Assembly (NCBI RefSeq): GCF_035582795.1
Contig: NC_134366.1
Coordinates: 110,634,756-110,698,755 of the forward strand
From: Mycteria americana
Lineage: Eukaryota > Chordata > Aves > Ciconiiformes > Ciconiidae
DNA: 64,000 bases
Reading direction: 5' to 3'
This document shows, piece by piece, positions 1 to 11,200 of this stretch. Below the pieces are notes generated by a model. That model ran no database searches. It worked only from the letters and a program-made list of their open reading frames with translations, and had not been told where the DNA came from. Made by a program: the position numbers and the translations under genes. Positions within the stretch are counted from its first letter, which is position 1. Each line of letters starts with the position of its first letter.

Positions 1-369
1 TTTTATAAGTTAGCCACAGCCATTATTAGATCATGAATGCCTAATAAGTAGAAGTAGAAGATATAATTAATGGGCAGTTTTCATATCATTTTCTCCTTTT
101 GAAGGGGAAGAAAGAGGTGGCTTTACCTGCTCTTCTTTCCCCTCTAGAGCTGCAGCCTCTATTCTGTCCTCAGCATTTCTCCACACTTTTCCTTATAATT
201 TCTTTCCCTTTCCTTGTTTGAAGCCAAATGCCGGCGAAACGGCTCGGCACAAAGGCAGTGCGATTCCTCCAGCGCAGTGCCATCGAAAACCCTCTCCTCC
301 CCAAGGAAGAGCCAAGGAAACAGCCCTTTCCTCCATCGTCTTGTGCTAACACACATCCTTGCTGCCCTC

Positions 370-720
370 GTGGCCGAGCATCTCCACTCCTTCCCCTGCC
401 CGCCACCGGGGAGGCCCCTTTCCCTGTTCCCCCAGTTTTTGGTGATACCCCCCTTCGGCCATGCCCTCCCAGATGGCCCAACCCCACGGCGCCCGTCCTC
501 GGTCTCTGGGGAGCAAACGCCTGAAGGCCTAAGGCCGGGGCTCACGTCCCAAGCAGGGAGGTGGTGGCAGCACCTCCACACCAGCCCCTTCCCGCCGCCG
601 CCGCCGCGGCGTCCCCCCGCAATCCCCCCGCGCCTTTTGGGGAGGATGTGCCCGGCGGCACCCCGGGGCAGCGCGCGACATGAACGCGGCTGTGATCTAT
701 GGAAGCGCGCGCGAGATCTG
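370..720. promoter_or_regulatory. CpG-rich patch
   Basis: This is GC-rich and clearly enriched in CpG compared with its surroundings. It includes a (CCG)n stretch at about 592-609 and cgcg clusters at 671-712, and ends at a TATA box. In birds such patches usually mark promoters or developmental enhancers. Reading frames through it are GC-rich chance frames, overlapping on both strands with no recognisable domain. Confidence 0.55.
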
Positions 721-730
721 TATAAATAAG
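721..730 (+). promoter_or_regulatory. Canonical TATA box in CpG context
   Basis: TATAAATAAG lies directly downstream of cgcg-rich sequence and upstream of a pyrimidine-rich stretch. A plus-strand start about 30 bases downstream (near 750) would be expected. No coding sequence follows, so any transcript would be non-coding or have its coding exons elsewhere. The match is strong, but its function is inferred. Confidence 0.4.
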
Positions 731-762
731 GCAGATCCCCCCCTCTGCCCCCCTCCTGCTTC

Positions 763-807
763 TCCTCCTCCTCCTCCTCCTCCTCCTCCTCCTCTCCTCT
801 CTCTCAG
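763..807 (+). repeat. (TCC)n microsatellite ending in an acceptor-like CTCTCAG
   Basis: About ten TCC units run into tcctctctctcag. This gives a pyrimidine tract plus AG at 806-807 that resembles a splice acceptor on the plus strand. Such microsatellite-derived acceptors occur by chance. No reading frame supports an exon here. Confidence 0.7.
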
Positions 808-1019
808 CGCTGATTAATGTGTTGAATGAAACCTTTAAATGTTTGATTTCAAAGCAGAGGGATTTTTTTCCCCCCTCTTTCCACCTATCTGTAAAGAAGA
901 AAAAAAAAAAACGCGATCATGTGGGAAATGTTGATTTTAATGGAAAAATTGCATTGTGCCGACTTTCATAGAGTAGAAAATCCACAGAGTGAGACTTCAG
1001 GCTTGGCACCTGCTCCAGA

Positions 1020-1230
1020 ACCTTCCTGATGAAGCAAAGGTTGTCTTCATTAAGAGCATTAATATTCATGCAGCATGGTAATTTTGACACAGAAAAGGTC
1101 TCTGTAACCTTTTCTTGTGTGAGAATTTTTTACTTCTCAAGGAAATTACAGTCCAGCAATGACTTAATTAATGCTGGGTTTCTTCGGCGGATTTTGAAGA
1201 GCTGTCAGTTTGGGCTTGCGGTAGCTGTCA
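1020..1230. promoter_or_regulatory. Enhancer-like AT-rich block (candidate conserved element)
   Basis: An AT-rich block beside a CpG patch holds a TTAATTAAT homeodomain core (1,164-1,172), attaatattcatgca (POU/homeodomain-like) near 1,060, and little low-complexity sequence. This texture is typical of vertebrate conserved non-coding elements. Conservation itself cannot be seen from one genome. Confidence 0.3.
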
Positions 1231-1239
1231 AGCAGGGAG

Positions 1240-3200
1240 AGGGCTCTGGCTAGGTAGATTGAAGGGAGGGAGGGAAGACACCCAAGTCCCCAGCACGGAT
1301 CCTCGCGGCTGGGGTGGAGTAACAGGGGGGAGGACGGGGGGATGCACACCTCCCACATTAGTTCTAATTTAGCAACCTGCTTTCCCCAGTGCTGGGTCAT
1401 TTATTATTGGTATAAAGGACACAGCTTGAATTAGTCCTCCATTTCTCACTCGGCTTATTTGTTATTTTTATTGTTACTATTACTATTTTATAATTCTCAT
1501 TTTGCTCTCCTCTTCCTCTAGCAGCAAGCGTGGAAGCCCTCCGGAGGAGCCCGCTTTGAACGGTGCACAGCCTCTGTTGCAAGTGCGGGAAAGAAAGAGA
1601 GAAGCATCCTTCTGCTTTTAACAAAATATTTATATATGTGCATATACATACGTAATCAGATAAAAATACTCCAAAGAAATGAGATCTGCTGCCAACGAGG
1701 AGCAGCAGCAGGCGGTATTTTTTTTAAATCAAAGTTTATATTCTTCTCCAGTGATGTCAGTCATGTTTGCAGACAGGGCAATCCAGTGCGCGGCGCAGGA
1801 CGCGGCGGCGAAGGAAGGAGCTTCTGATTTCTCCTTCTTTTCCTTGGGTTTGATTTTTTGGGGTAGCTTTTGGAGGAGATCCTTTTAGAATCTCTCATTT
1901 CCTGTTGCTTTTTGCTTTCTCCAGGTAGCTCTGAAGTGTCCTGGCTGCTTTCCTGGACCTGGGACTGCTCTCTGGGCTGTGCTTTTCTGCCTCAGCCCCC
2001 TCCGCTTGGCCCGCCTTGCCGCAGCAGGGTGCACCGCCGGGGAACTGCACCACAACCTCCTCCTTCCCGCTGAAGACCAAGAAGGAGACTTCAGCAGCAA
2101 GACCTTGAAGGCAAAAATCAACCGTCCAACACTCAGTCTGCAAATGCCCCCCCCCCCCAATGGCTTTGAGAAGAAATTGGAGTTTTGTTCCTCTATGAAA
2201 TATATTCAAAATAACTGGGTTTTCTTTGGTAGCAGTATTTAAAGCGTGTTTCTTCCACCTGGAAATGAATGGTCTCAAGGCGAGACTTTCCCAGCCATCA
2301 AAATCTGGATGTCCAAAGACCCTCCCTCCCAATGCCAGGGAATACAAGAGATTTTGATTATTCTCTAGTCTAAATAAGGCAGCAGTGTTATGCCAATGCC
2401 TTGTTTAAAGGTGATGCAGAAGGCTAAAATGAACATTTAAATTACGTCCTTGAGCGTTTTGAATATTTTAAGAAGGGAGACTGCATATGACATTCATTTC
2501 AGCCAGCTGTAGCCCTCTATTCTTTATTTCTTGTATTGTCAGAAATGAAACCCCAACAATGTTGCAGATCCAAATTTCTGTTTCACGTGTTGGCACCTTG
2601 AAATTCAAAGGCAAGCTGCAAAGTAAGAGAAACCAGGGCTAATGGCACAAAGATGTGCTGAATGACACAAGTAACAAAACTGAAGGACGTTCAGCTGAAA
2701 AACATACATTATAATATATGTGCATGTGTATAAATATACAAATATTTTTAAATAACCTGCACACTCTCCTCCATCCATTTTACCCTCTTTTAGCCATTGC
2801 CCATTTACTGTGGACATTTTAGTGTACAGGATTCACTGGGTTTCAAACCAGGGGACCCCAGAAATGGATACCTGCAAAAAAAACCCAAAGCAGGTGATCA
2901 AGAAAAGGAAGTCCTTATATGCTCTATGGCCACTTAGACATACAAAAATCTCTAAAAGGTTCTGCACCACCACCGGACAATTTCTAGAGGACCACAAAAA
3001 TGAAGAAGACCAAGAGTCATCACACCAAATGTGTCATACGAAGCTCCCCTACACACATACTGTGGGGTTCATCTCAGACACCCGTCTCAGGACACCTTTT
3101 CAAAAGATGTATTCAAAGCTGCATTGCTGAAAAGGGCGATCCTAGTGAAATATAACTGCGTTGGGTAACAAACTGAGAGTTTGTTAGAAGTTGGGTAAGG
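1240..3200. other. Non-coding stretch, no gene seen
   Basis: Mixed composition with a C12 run at 2,147-2,158 and a CpG-bearing patch near 1,790-1,815. Frames of 60-150 codons overlap on both strands without recognisable domains. Confidence 0.5.
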
Positions 3201-3240
3201 TGATCAATAGAGTCAATAGATGATCAATAGAGTCAATAGA
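3201..3240. repeat. Perfect 20-bp tandem duplication
   Basis: Two identical adjacent 20-base units, 3,201-3,220 and 3,221-3,240, begin tgatcaatag. Within each unit the motif (tca)atag(a) also repeats. Confidence 0.95.
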
Positions 3241-6200
3241 GTACCAGAGCATCAGCTGGGGTCTTTGGAGGCTTTGGCCCCTTTCTAGCTTGGCTTTCAT
3301 TAGGCATCACGTTACTCCTCCGTGCCTGCGTGGTGCTCGCTGGAAAGCACTCAGAGACAGAGATGCTGTCGCTGTGCGTGACCGCCTGCCCCTCCTGTTG
3401 CCTGACCTGGGACGATCCACTTGTTTCAGGGGCTACACTTGCTTTTTCTGTCTGTTGCTTCACCACTTAATATACTGCTAACTCACATTCTTTCGCCAGC
3501 TACTAACCAGCATTTTCACTGAGGATGATCTCATGACGCTGGAGTCCAAGTGAAGAGGTGGATGCAGCCAAGGGGACTAGGATCAACAGCTAAAAATGTC
3601 CAAGATGAAAACCACATCTAGTCCCATTCGGACTCGGGCTGAGAGTGCTCCCAGTTTCCAGTTCCTCACCAAAAGACAAGCACCTCCAGAAGGATTGTTT
3701 TTGCTAAAGAGCAGCAATTTCATGTGGGTGTCTTGCAGAATGCTCTTTCAGTAATGAACCATTTGGTCCAGTACGACATCCAGTCCCACTTCACAAACTT
3801 CTCTAACTTGCCTTTCCCATGCTAGAGAAAAGAGATGAGAACATTTTCCTGATCAAAATGTGATCTCTTTTCAGGTACCAAAGCCGTGTAAGAGTAAAGT
3901 GAGGTTTTATTTATGCACGCAGGCTAGAAGGATTGCCGCAAAGGGAATTTTCTAGTCCAGGGGGCAAATAATAGGAGTTGTATTTCTTATCATCGCAGCA
4001 AATGAAATAAATACCTAATATTTCTTCTGCCTAACAAAGTAAGTAATTAGCAGTGCCATAGTCAAGGGAACATGCAGGTAAATGGAGCAATAATTGGGGT
4101 GATACAACATTTGCCCACTTCTCAGATGAGGGATAAGGAGCAGGCCAGCAAGTGAACCCGTATTTTATTTACTGCTACACCACTGGTAATTAGACAGCTT
4201 GCCATAATGGATTAGCAGCAGCCAGTGACACACGTTATCCCTGGCAGACAGAGCAGTGCACGCTGCAGAAGAAGCTGTTAAAGGCCAAGAAATACAAGTG
4301 TGTAAAAGATAAGAATAGCAAGTGCCCTCCCCATGTCAGGCTGACTGGTAGTTGAAAGCAAGCAAGAAAGTCAATCTTTAAATATGCCAGTTAATTTTAC
4401 TGACGTTGAGATTTTACTGACAAGTCTGAAGTATTTTAAGTAATGTCAGAATTATCGTACTGGGGAGAAAACTGATTTTTGATGATCTTTTTTTCATGTA
4501 TAAGCCGCATTACTGTTTTATGAGGGAAGCCTGTCAATTTGCCTGCTTTGAACAAAACACCTCTGCAGAGATGTACCCATTGCCCTATATATTCTGCGCT
4601 GTCACCAGTGGAAGAGGGTATGTCAGGAAGGATCGGCGTGGGCTATGCCCACGGTGCCGCACTGCCCTCATAACTTCACAGCCAGCCCGGAGCCAGGCTG
4701 ATGGACAGCAGCTCCGCACCCCTGGGGCAATCCCTCCGGAAGGGCACAGCCACCTTCCACGGAGACCTGCTCCATCGGCACCATCGGTTCCCAAGCACGA
4801 GGCTGGCCCGCACGGGGACGCTCGGAGAGCCCCGCTCTTGCCAAGGCAGCGCGAGCATCACCACAGCGAGTACGGAGCTCTGCATCGTCCCAGGGAAAGG
4901 AGAGAAGGTCTTGGCTTGGTCACTTGATTGACTGAGTGATGATCTTCCAGCAAAGGTGTAAATCTGCTCTCATCTCCGTGTCTTTCTCTGGACTGAACGC
5001 CAAGGAAATACCAACCTCTCCTCCCTGCAGTGCTAAGGGAGCTGCATGCTTCCCAGCTCATACGTCTACCCACTCCCTCCAGGGATAAAAGAGGGGTCAT
5101 ACGAGTTAAGAGTCCACCATCACTTGCTATAGGCATTTTTAAAACCATTTTGTTGACATTAACACCGGGTTTTATTCCTGAGCAGCCCTCCAGTTATTTC
5201 ATAAACCCTCACATGCATGCACACTAGCACACAGATACACATCCCGACCCTGCGGTGGCAAGGTCTTATTCAGCAAGCTGTAAAACTCAAACAGCTCCTC
5301 AGAGCTGGGACATTCCCATTTGGGGTCTTGCTGCTGCTGGGCTCTTCCTGAGACCAACAGCATCGTCTTCCCCAGACGCTTTCTACCAGCACGTTTCGCT
5401 CACGTTACTTTTCTGGCCCCGTTTGAGAGCCCTTGGTCACGTCCCTACCTGCTTCCCCAGCTCTGCAGCCTGGTTGGTGCCGGGGACTGTGGAGAGAGCT
5501 GTGCCCGCTGTGCCCACACCTCGTTTCCCTGCGTTATGCAGGAACCTCTCCTGGGCGCTGCTCAGCCCCCGGTGGCCCCTGGTCACCCGTGTCGGGCCAC
5601 GGCCCGCGCCAGTGATTTAACCTTCTGGCAATCGCCATAAGATTTCATCTGGTGGTTTTGACGGCACTCCCATCCCCCATTAAAAGGCTATTGCCTTTTT
5701 AGAGCAACCTCTATAAAAGCCTGCTGGGTTCACCCCTATTAAGTTCAATGTCTTTTTCCATTGGGGAAAGCCCATCTCCGGCCTCAGGCGGAGGCTCTTC
5801 CCCTCCGCCTCTCTGCGTCACTCCTCGCTGTTGGGTGGCAGTGGTGACAGCCCGACTTGGGGAGGCACCCAGCAGGGCCCCATCTCCTCGCAGGCAAAAG
5901 CCCCCTTCCCCCTGCCGGTGGGCCTCCCTCCCACCCCTGCTCCCCACTGCCAATCGCTGTATCCTGCTTAATGGTATTACAGCCATGAAATATGATTTTC
6001 TTCCAGTTGGGAATAGGAATTTTGCCACGTTTTGCTGAGCAGCACGTTTAATATAAATAATTCCTACTGCTCACAGGCTCCCACTTTTGTGCAAAGGTTT
6101 ATGCTGAGCCCACAGCAAAGAATTTTAGGGAAAGGCTATTCATTAAGGCCCTGCCTTACTTGTCTGTCACCTCCAGAGATCCCCCACTGGCAGAAGGGGT

Positions 6201-9200
6201 CATGTAATGTCTTATTTATACCAAGCCTTCCAGTAATTAATTTTCTCCACACCATTTTAGCACACACCTGGGTTTTTTTCCTCATTTCTCTATTTGTGGT
6301 GGGTTTTGATTTTTTTTTCCCCACCCCAAGTTGCTTGTTCTGATGCTAGCATGAGACATCCAACCTTTTAAAGAAATCATTCATTTTTTTAAAGGTTGAA
6401 CATGTCATGGTAAGTTGGTGCACCTAATATTAAATCCCAGCTGTTTCTTTCAAAGTTCTTGAACGTTGGGTAACTTGCAGAGGCGCTCATGAGATCTGTG
6501 ACCCTGGCACAGATGGTTGATGTGGCATGCAAAACCACTGATGGAAACCTATTTGTTGAAATGCATTTATAAACCGGTTGCCTTTGAGGTTGGCATCCAC
6601 TTTGCTATATGGTTACTAGTTTAAGGGGTCAAAACCACAGTCAGGGAGCACTGGAATTGCACGGTTAGGCCCTGAGAAGCACAGAGACATCCAAAATAAG
6701 GACCGAATCCTCTTATCTCGTGTACCTCAGCCTTAAGTTGAAAGACCATGTACAGGATGCGGGAATGGGCTATTACTGTTTTGCTCCTTACCAGTTGCTC
6801 CACGGGAGCTGTTTGTAGGAGCCCTTGTCACAAACCAACCATCACGACATGGATCTTCACTGGCAGCCTTGGTGCAGGCACCGACCGCTGTCCCATCACC
6901 CAGGCGGCACTGCTACAAGCAGTTAATCAGGGCACCCTAATCGGGTGAAGATAGACTCGAGTATCGGCCGTGCGCTTTTTACATCTTCTATTTAGGCAAC
7001 ATCTGTCGCTTGGTTTTGTGCGAGCTCCGCGGCTGTAAATGCCGGTTTCTGTGCCGTTGCCCGGTGCTTCCTGATCGGCCTCATGAGCAGAGCAAGAGTA
7101 GAAACAGAAGAAGAAAATGTTACAGAAAGGTATGAAGGAGAAAAAGAAAGCAGCAAGGTGCCCCACCTTGAGCAGGACTGCTCTCTGCGAGCAGCAGCGA
7201 GGAGGCCATTAGAAACTGTCACCTGCTTTTAGCAGCGGCTGCTCCCTGCAAAGCGTACGTCCTGCGTGCCTGGCACTGGAGTCGGTGGAGCTGCAGGAGA
7301 ATGCATTTTCCCATCCCTGGCTTAGCTTCCAGCCCAAACCAGACCCCAGCAGAGCAGTTTAACGACCCGGTGCGGTTGGCATTAGCAGCCAACGTTGACC
7401 CTGAGATGCCACCTCATGGTTTTGAAATGTCACATCCTGAGAAACCTTTCCTCTGAGCTCGGGGAAATAACCGAGTACCTCTGCGACCACACGCAGGTAC
7501 GTGTTAGTGTTTTAAAGGTGGCCACCGAAACACAACAAATCAGGACTAACTCAAAGTGCTTTTTTATGAAGCTGCAAAAAAAGGTTGTAGCAGGCCAGCT
7601 TTAGGAGTTGGGTTGGTGCACAGCTTCAAAGGAGATAAATGAAGAGACAGGGCCACAGTGGATGATGGAAGAGGGTTTAAAACTCAGCCTAAGGAGTCTA
7701 AAGAGCAGCAAGGAGCAGACGGAAGTGAGAAGAAAAGTGGAAATGAGGAGAGCCCTGAAAATCCTCGGGAAGAGATGACTCACACGACAGGACATCCAGA
7801 CAGATATGAGGACTCATGGGGAAGCAGCCTGACTGCAAAAGGACAGGGAGGAAACACGGAAGAACTGGTATGTTACAGACCATGTGCAGACATGATTTTA
7901 AAAAGCAGCTTGTGATTTTGGGTGCCACATGGAAGAGCTGACAGCCTGAGACACCTTCAAGCAATTCGACTGTTTCAGTTTTGGAAGATGATGAGACACC
8001 CATAAGGCTTCTCAGATTTAATGTGCGTAACCCCTCTCCAAATTTCTAGAACCAGAGCCAGCCTACTGATGGTTTCCTGAAGACCTTGGTCCTCATTTCT
8101 GAAGCAAGTGGCCAGAGAGCGAGCTGTGGTACATCGTGTAGTGGTCTGTATCTCCACACAACACCCAGCTAGGCTCCGCGTGGACCCGCGGATGCTGCTG
8201 TAGCCCTTATCCTCCGCACAGGTAACTCTCCGGGTGCCAGAGGCAGTGAAGCCCAGGCTTTAGCAATGCTCCGCTGCTCTCACAGAGCTTTTCCTTGCTC
8301 ATTCACTCTGAACTTTCCCTTCACAGCCCCATTAAGAACGCCCTGAATCCTCCGGAAACGTCTATCAGGACAATCCACGCAGCAGCAAAGACGCAAATAA
8401 ATCTGCACGAAACCCACCCGGGTGCAGAGAGCCCCCCGATGCCTGCAGCTGGTAAGCGTGCACGCACGTGCGCTTGCTCTGCCTTGCACAGGGGCAGGCA
8501 GCCCCACCTCTCCAGGGGTCCCGGCTCCCCTTGGAGATCAGCCTCCGAAGACCAGCTCCCGCAGAAGCCCTGCCACCCGACGGCTAGCCTGGTTGGGCCT
8601 GCAAAGGCTGACGAGCTGAAGTTTGTTAACATTTAACCTTGCTTAACCCTTGAACTTGGGCTACTTTCAGCTGCCCCAAGATGACTGATAAAAGACCCTG
8701 CGTGGCATCACTAATTTGGGGGGCAGTGCAAGCTGTTCGGGTTCCCGTGTGCACATATGGAAGAGCTTCGGAATGTCAGATCCAATACTTGATTGCTGCG
8801 TCAGCAAAGGTGTAATGAAATTCACTTTATTGCTCCTTGAATACATTAGATTTAAGATTGCGTAGAAGAGGACTCAAGTCTTGGGGCCGCTATTTGGTTA
8901 AAAACTTGGAGAAGTAATTTTCCTGCTTGTGCTATTAAGCATGTGGTTTTCTTTATTTTGAGATCTCACTTTGCCTGGGTATACGTACATCCATATATCT
9001 CACAACGCATGTATGGAAACCATACACAATAACAAAATAGCCTTATGTACTGTTAAGGCTGGTTTTAAAATTTACAGGGTACAACCCTCTTTTTTTTTTG
9101 TTGAAAAGAATAATTTTAAAACAGTTCCATATAGTTAATGTAGTGTTTGGCCTTCCATTAAAAAGATACTATTAAACCAGTCACAGAAACACTAGCAAGT

Positions 9201-9440
9201 GAGCAAATGTTTAAACCACAAATCTCCCTGAACTCCTATGGGAAGGAAGGGGGTGGGGGCTCTACCCGTTCCAAAATGGCAAGATCATATATCAGAGGTG
9301 AATAATAATGTGCAAAAAATATGTTTCAAGGAATAACACAAACTAGGAGGGGTGGGAGAGAAAGGACTTTAAGGGATTAAAAAGCTTATTGCCAGGAAAG
9401 ATGGAGATTCTGGAAGTGTAGGGGTGACCAGCTTGCTAAA
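3241..9440. other. Intergenic stretch, no gene seen
   Basis: No frame shows a recognisable domain. An imperfect hairpin lies at 6,361-6,398. Homopolymer T and A runs and GC-richer patches (about 4.6-4.9, 5.4-5.95 and 8.4-8.6 kb) give the long overlapping frames. Nothing else can be supported. Confidence 0.5.
6361..6398. repeat. Imperfect inverted repeat (hairpin)
   Basis: CAACCTTTTAAA at 6,361-6,372 faces TTTAAAGGTTG at 6,388-6,398, with one unpaired base and a 15-base loop. Confidence 0.7.
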
Positions 9441-9445
9441 GGAGT

Positions 9446-9692
9446 GGAAAGAGAGAGAAAGAAAAAGAGAAAGGGGAAGAGAGAAAGAAAGAGAAGAAGA
9501 AGAGAGAAAGAAAGAGAAGAAGAAGAAGAGGAAGAAGAGAGAAAGAAAGAGGAGAAGAAGAAGAGGAAGAAGAAAGAGGGAAAGAAGAACAGAAAGAAGG
9601 AAAAATAGAAAAAGAAAAAGAAGGAAAAAGGACAAAGAAAAAGAGAAAAATAAAACTAGAAGGAAAAAGAGAGGAAGAAAAGAAAGAAGGGG
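9446..9692. repeat. Long polypurine/polypyrimidine tract
   Basis: A 144-nt run of only A and G (9,446-9,589) continues to 9,692 with just six pyrimidines. Within it, units such as gagagaaagaaagagaagaa recur about three times. The long Lys/Arg/Glu-rich and Leu/Phe/Ser-rich frames on the two strands are artefacts of this tract. Confidence 0.95.
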
Positions 9693-9739
9693 CACTGACT
9701 GGGAACAAAGTAGCGGGGTGAAAACCACCCTGGCTGTAG

Positions 9740-10010
9740 CGATGCAAATGAGGCCTCGCTGAGCCGGCGTGCACGAGGCGCGACTGTATATTCCATACAC
9801 GAGACAGTTAAAAATTCGAACATAAGGTAGCATTTCCTTTATCATATCCCATAAAAATAGCAATTTGCTAAAGCCCTTGTAGCACAGTATGGAAGGTGGT
9901 GTATTTTACTGATAATGTAGAGATGACAGATAGTCCTATACTAGGAGGTTTCAATGGTGTCTTGCTGTATAGCATAATAAATTGTGAGGAGCAGAGACAG
10001 AGGACAGTGC
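9740..10010. other. Non-coding stretch, nothing recognised
   Basis: Unique-looking AT-rich sequence between the polypurine tract and the next enhancer-like block. Confidence 0.4.
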
Positions 10011-10014
10011 AGGC

Positions 10015-10200
10015 ACTGCTCCACCTCCAGTAGCCAAATAATTCAGCCCCGGCTCAGTAATTATGCTGTGTGAAAATATGGGATTAATTAGACTGGTACA
10101 CTAACACACTGTAGTCTCATTAAAGGCTGAACAGCGTTTTCATAGATACTGCCACTTGAGCAGGGCTGCTGCTAATGTGAAAAGACAAAGTCTCCTCTTT
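10015..10200. promoter_or_regulatory. Enhancer-like block (candidate conserved element)
   Basis: Complex AT-rich sequence with several homeodomain-type cores (agtaattatg, ggattaattag, tctcattaaagg) packed in under 200 bases, 0.4 kb upstream of a CpG island. The call rests on motif density only. Confidence 0.3.
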
Positions 10201-10559
10201 TCACACTCCTCGCTTATTATCTTACTTAAGGCCACTTAAGCAAACTTCCAAAGGCAGCCTGGCAGAAAGCCCTTTGTGGGATTTATTTTGTTGTTTTACC
10301 TGTATGCCAGGGAAGCAGGGGGAAAAAAAACAAGGGGAAATGCTAACATTGGCAGTAACTGCAAATTCTCCCTTTGCACCAAGCAGACTTTTTTCTCTCC
10401 TTCCTTCTTTCTCATTTTTTCTCTCACTCTTTCGGGGAGGGAAGCGTGGGGTGGGGGGGATGATGAAGGGGAGGAATGTCTCAAAGAGAAAGAGATAAAA
10501 GTTGGCCCCCATTGCAAGCCTCAAGTGTTTGATTTCCATTTCAGGGGTCGGACTCTCCG

Positions 10560-11200
10560 AGGGATTTGCTGAGCCTGCTGGGGGGAGCAGGAGCCCCGCG
10601 CCAGCGCTGCAGCCCGACGGAGGAGCGCTGGGTAAGACCTGTGTCTTTTGAACTGAGAGGTGATTAGCGAGCCAGAAGACATAATTTATGCTAAATAGTT
10701 ACCGTTTCACAATCTTTTATCTGCAGAGAAAAACCTCCTCCCGGTTACTGCAAGCCACCGAGAAGGTCTCCGTCGCCCAGCAAGTACAAACGTTGCCACG
10801 CTTACAGTTATATCTCGGCGGCTTCTTACAAACTGTGCAGAAAAAAAATCTGACATAGGATGATGGCGCTTTGCAGACAATACAACCACCTCCCTCGGAA
10901 TCCGGCACCTGGGAGAAAATTGATTTTGGAAGGGAAGGACGGCTGTAACGCAGCCTCCGTTAAGCAAGCAGATCTCCTCCGTCGGCTGCCCAGGCAGCCC
11001 CCGCCTCGCGGGTCGGCACCGGCACCGGCCCCGGCCCCGGCCAGGCAACGGGGCCCTGGCGCACCCCGGGCTCCCTGCTCCCCGCCGCACCGCTCTGCAG
11101 CTTTGGCCCCGCTCGGGGACGCTGGGGATGCTGGCTGCAGCTGGAGGGAGCTGGGCATCGGGGCTGGCATCATCCAGCGGCTGCGACAGGGAGCGGGTTC
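10560..11200. promoter_or_regulatory. CpG island
   Basis: Two CpG-dense parts (about 10,560-10,640 and 10,960-11,120) include short GGCACC/GGCCCC repeats near 11,015-11,045. A good donor-like TGG|GTAAGA lies at 10,631/10,632 on the plus strand, which could end a first exon starting in the island. Minus- and plus-strand frames through it show no domain. Confidence 0.5.

Noticed and set aside
214..729. 171-codon plus frame (and overlapping minus frames) in the CpG patch
   Set aside because: Proline/arginine-rich translation produced by GC-rich DNA, with competing frames on both strands, no domain, and running into the TATA box.
3595..3760. 51-codon plus frame starting with ATG (MSKMKTTSSP...)
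   Set aside because: Short, unrecognised, no splice or promoter context; left as chance.
9369..9863. Leu/Phe/Ser-rich 164-codon minus frame and Lys/Arg/Glu-rich plus frame
   Set aside because: Both are direct consequences of the polypurine tract, which has no stop codons.
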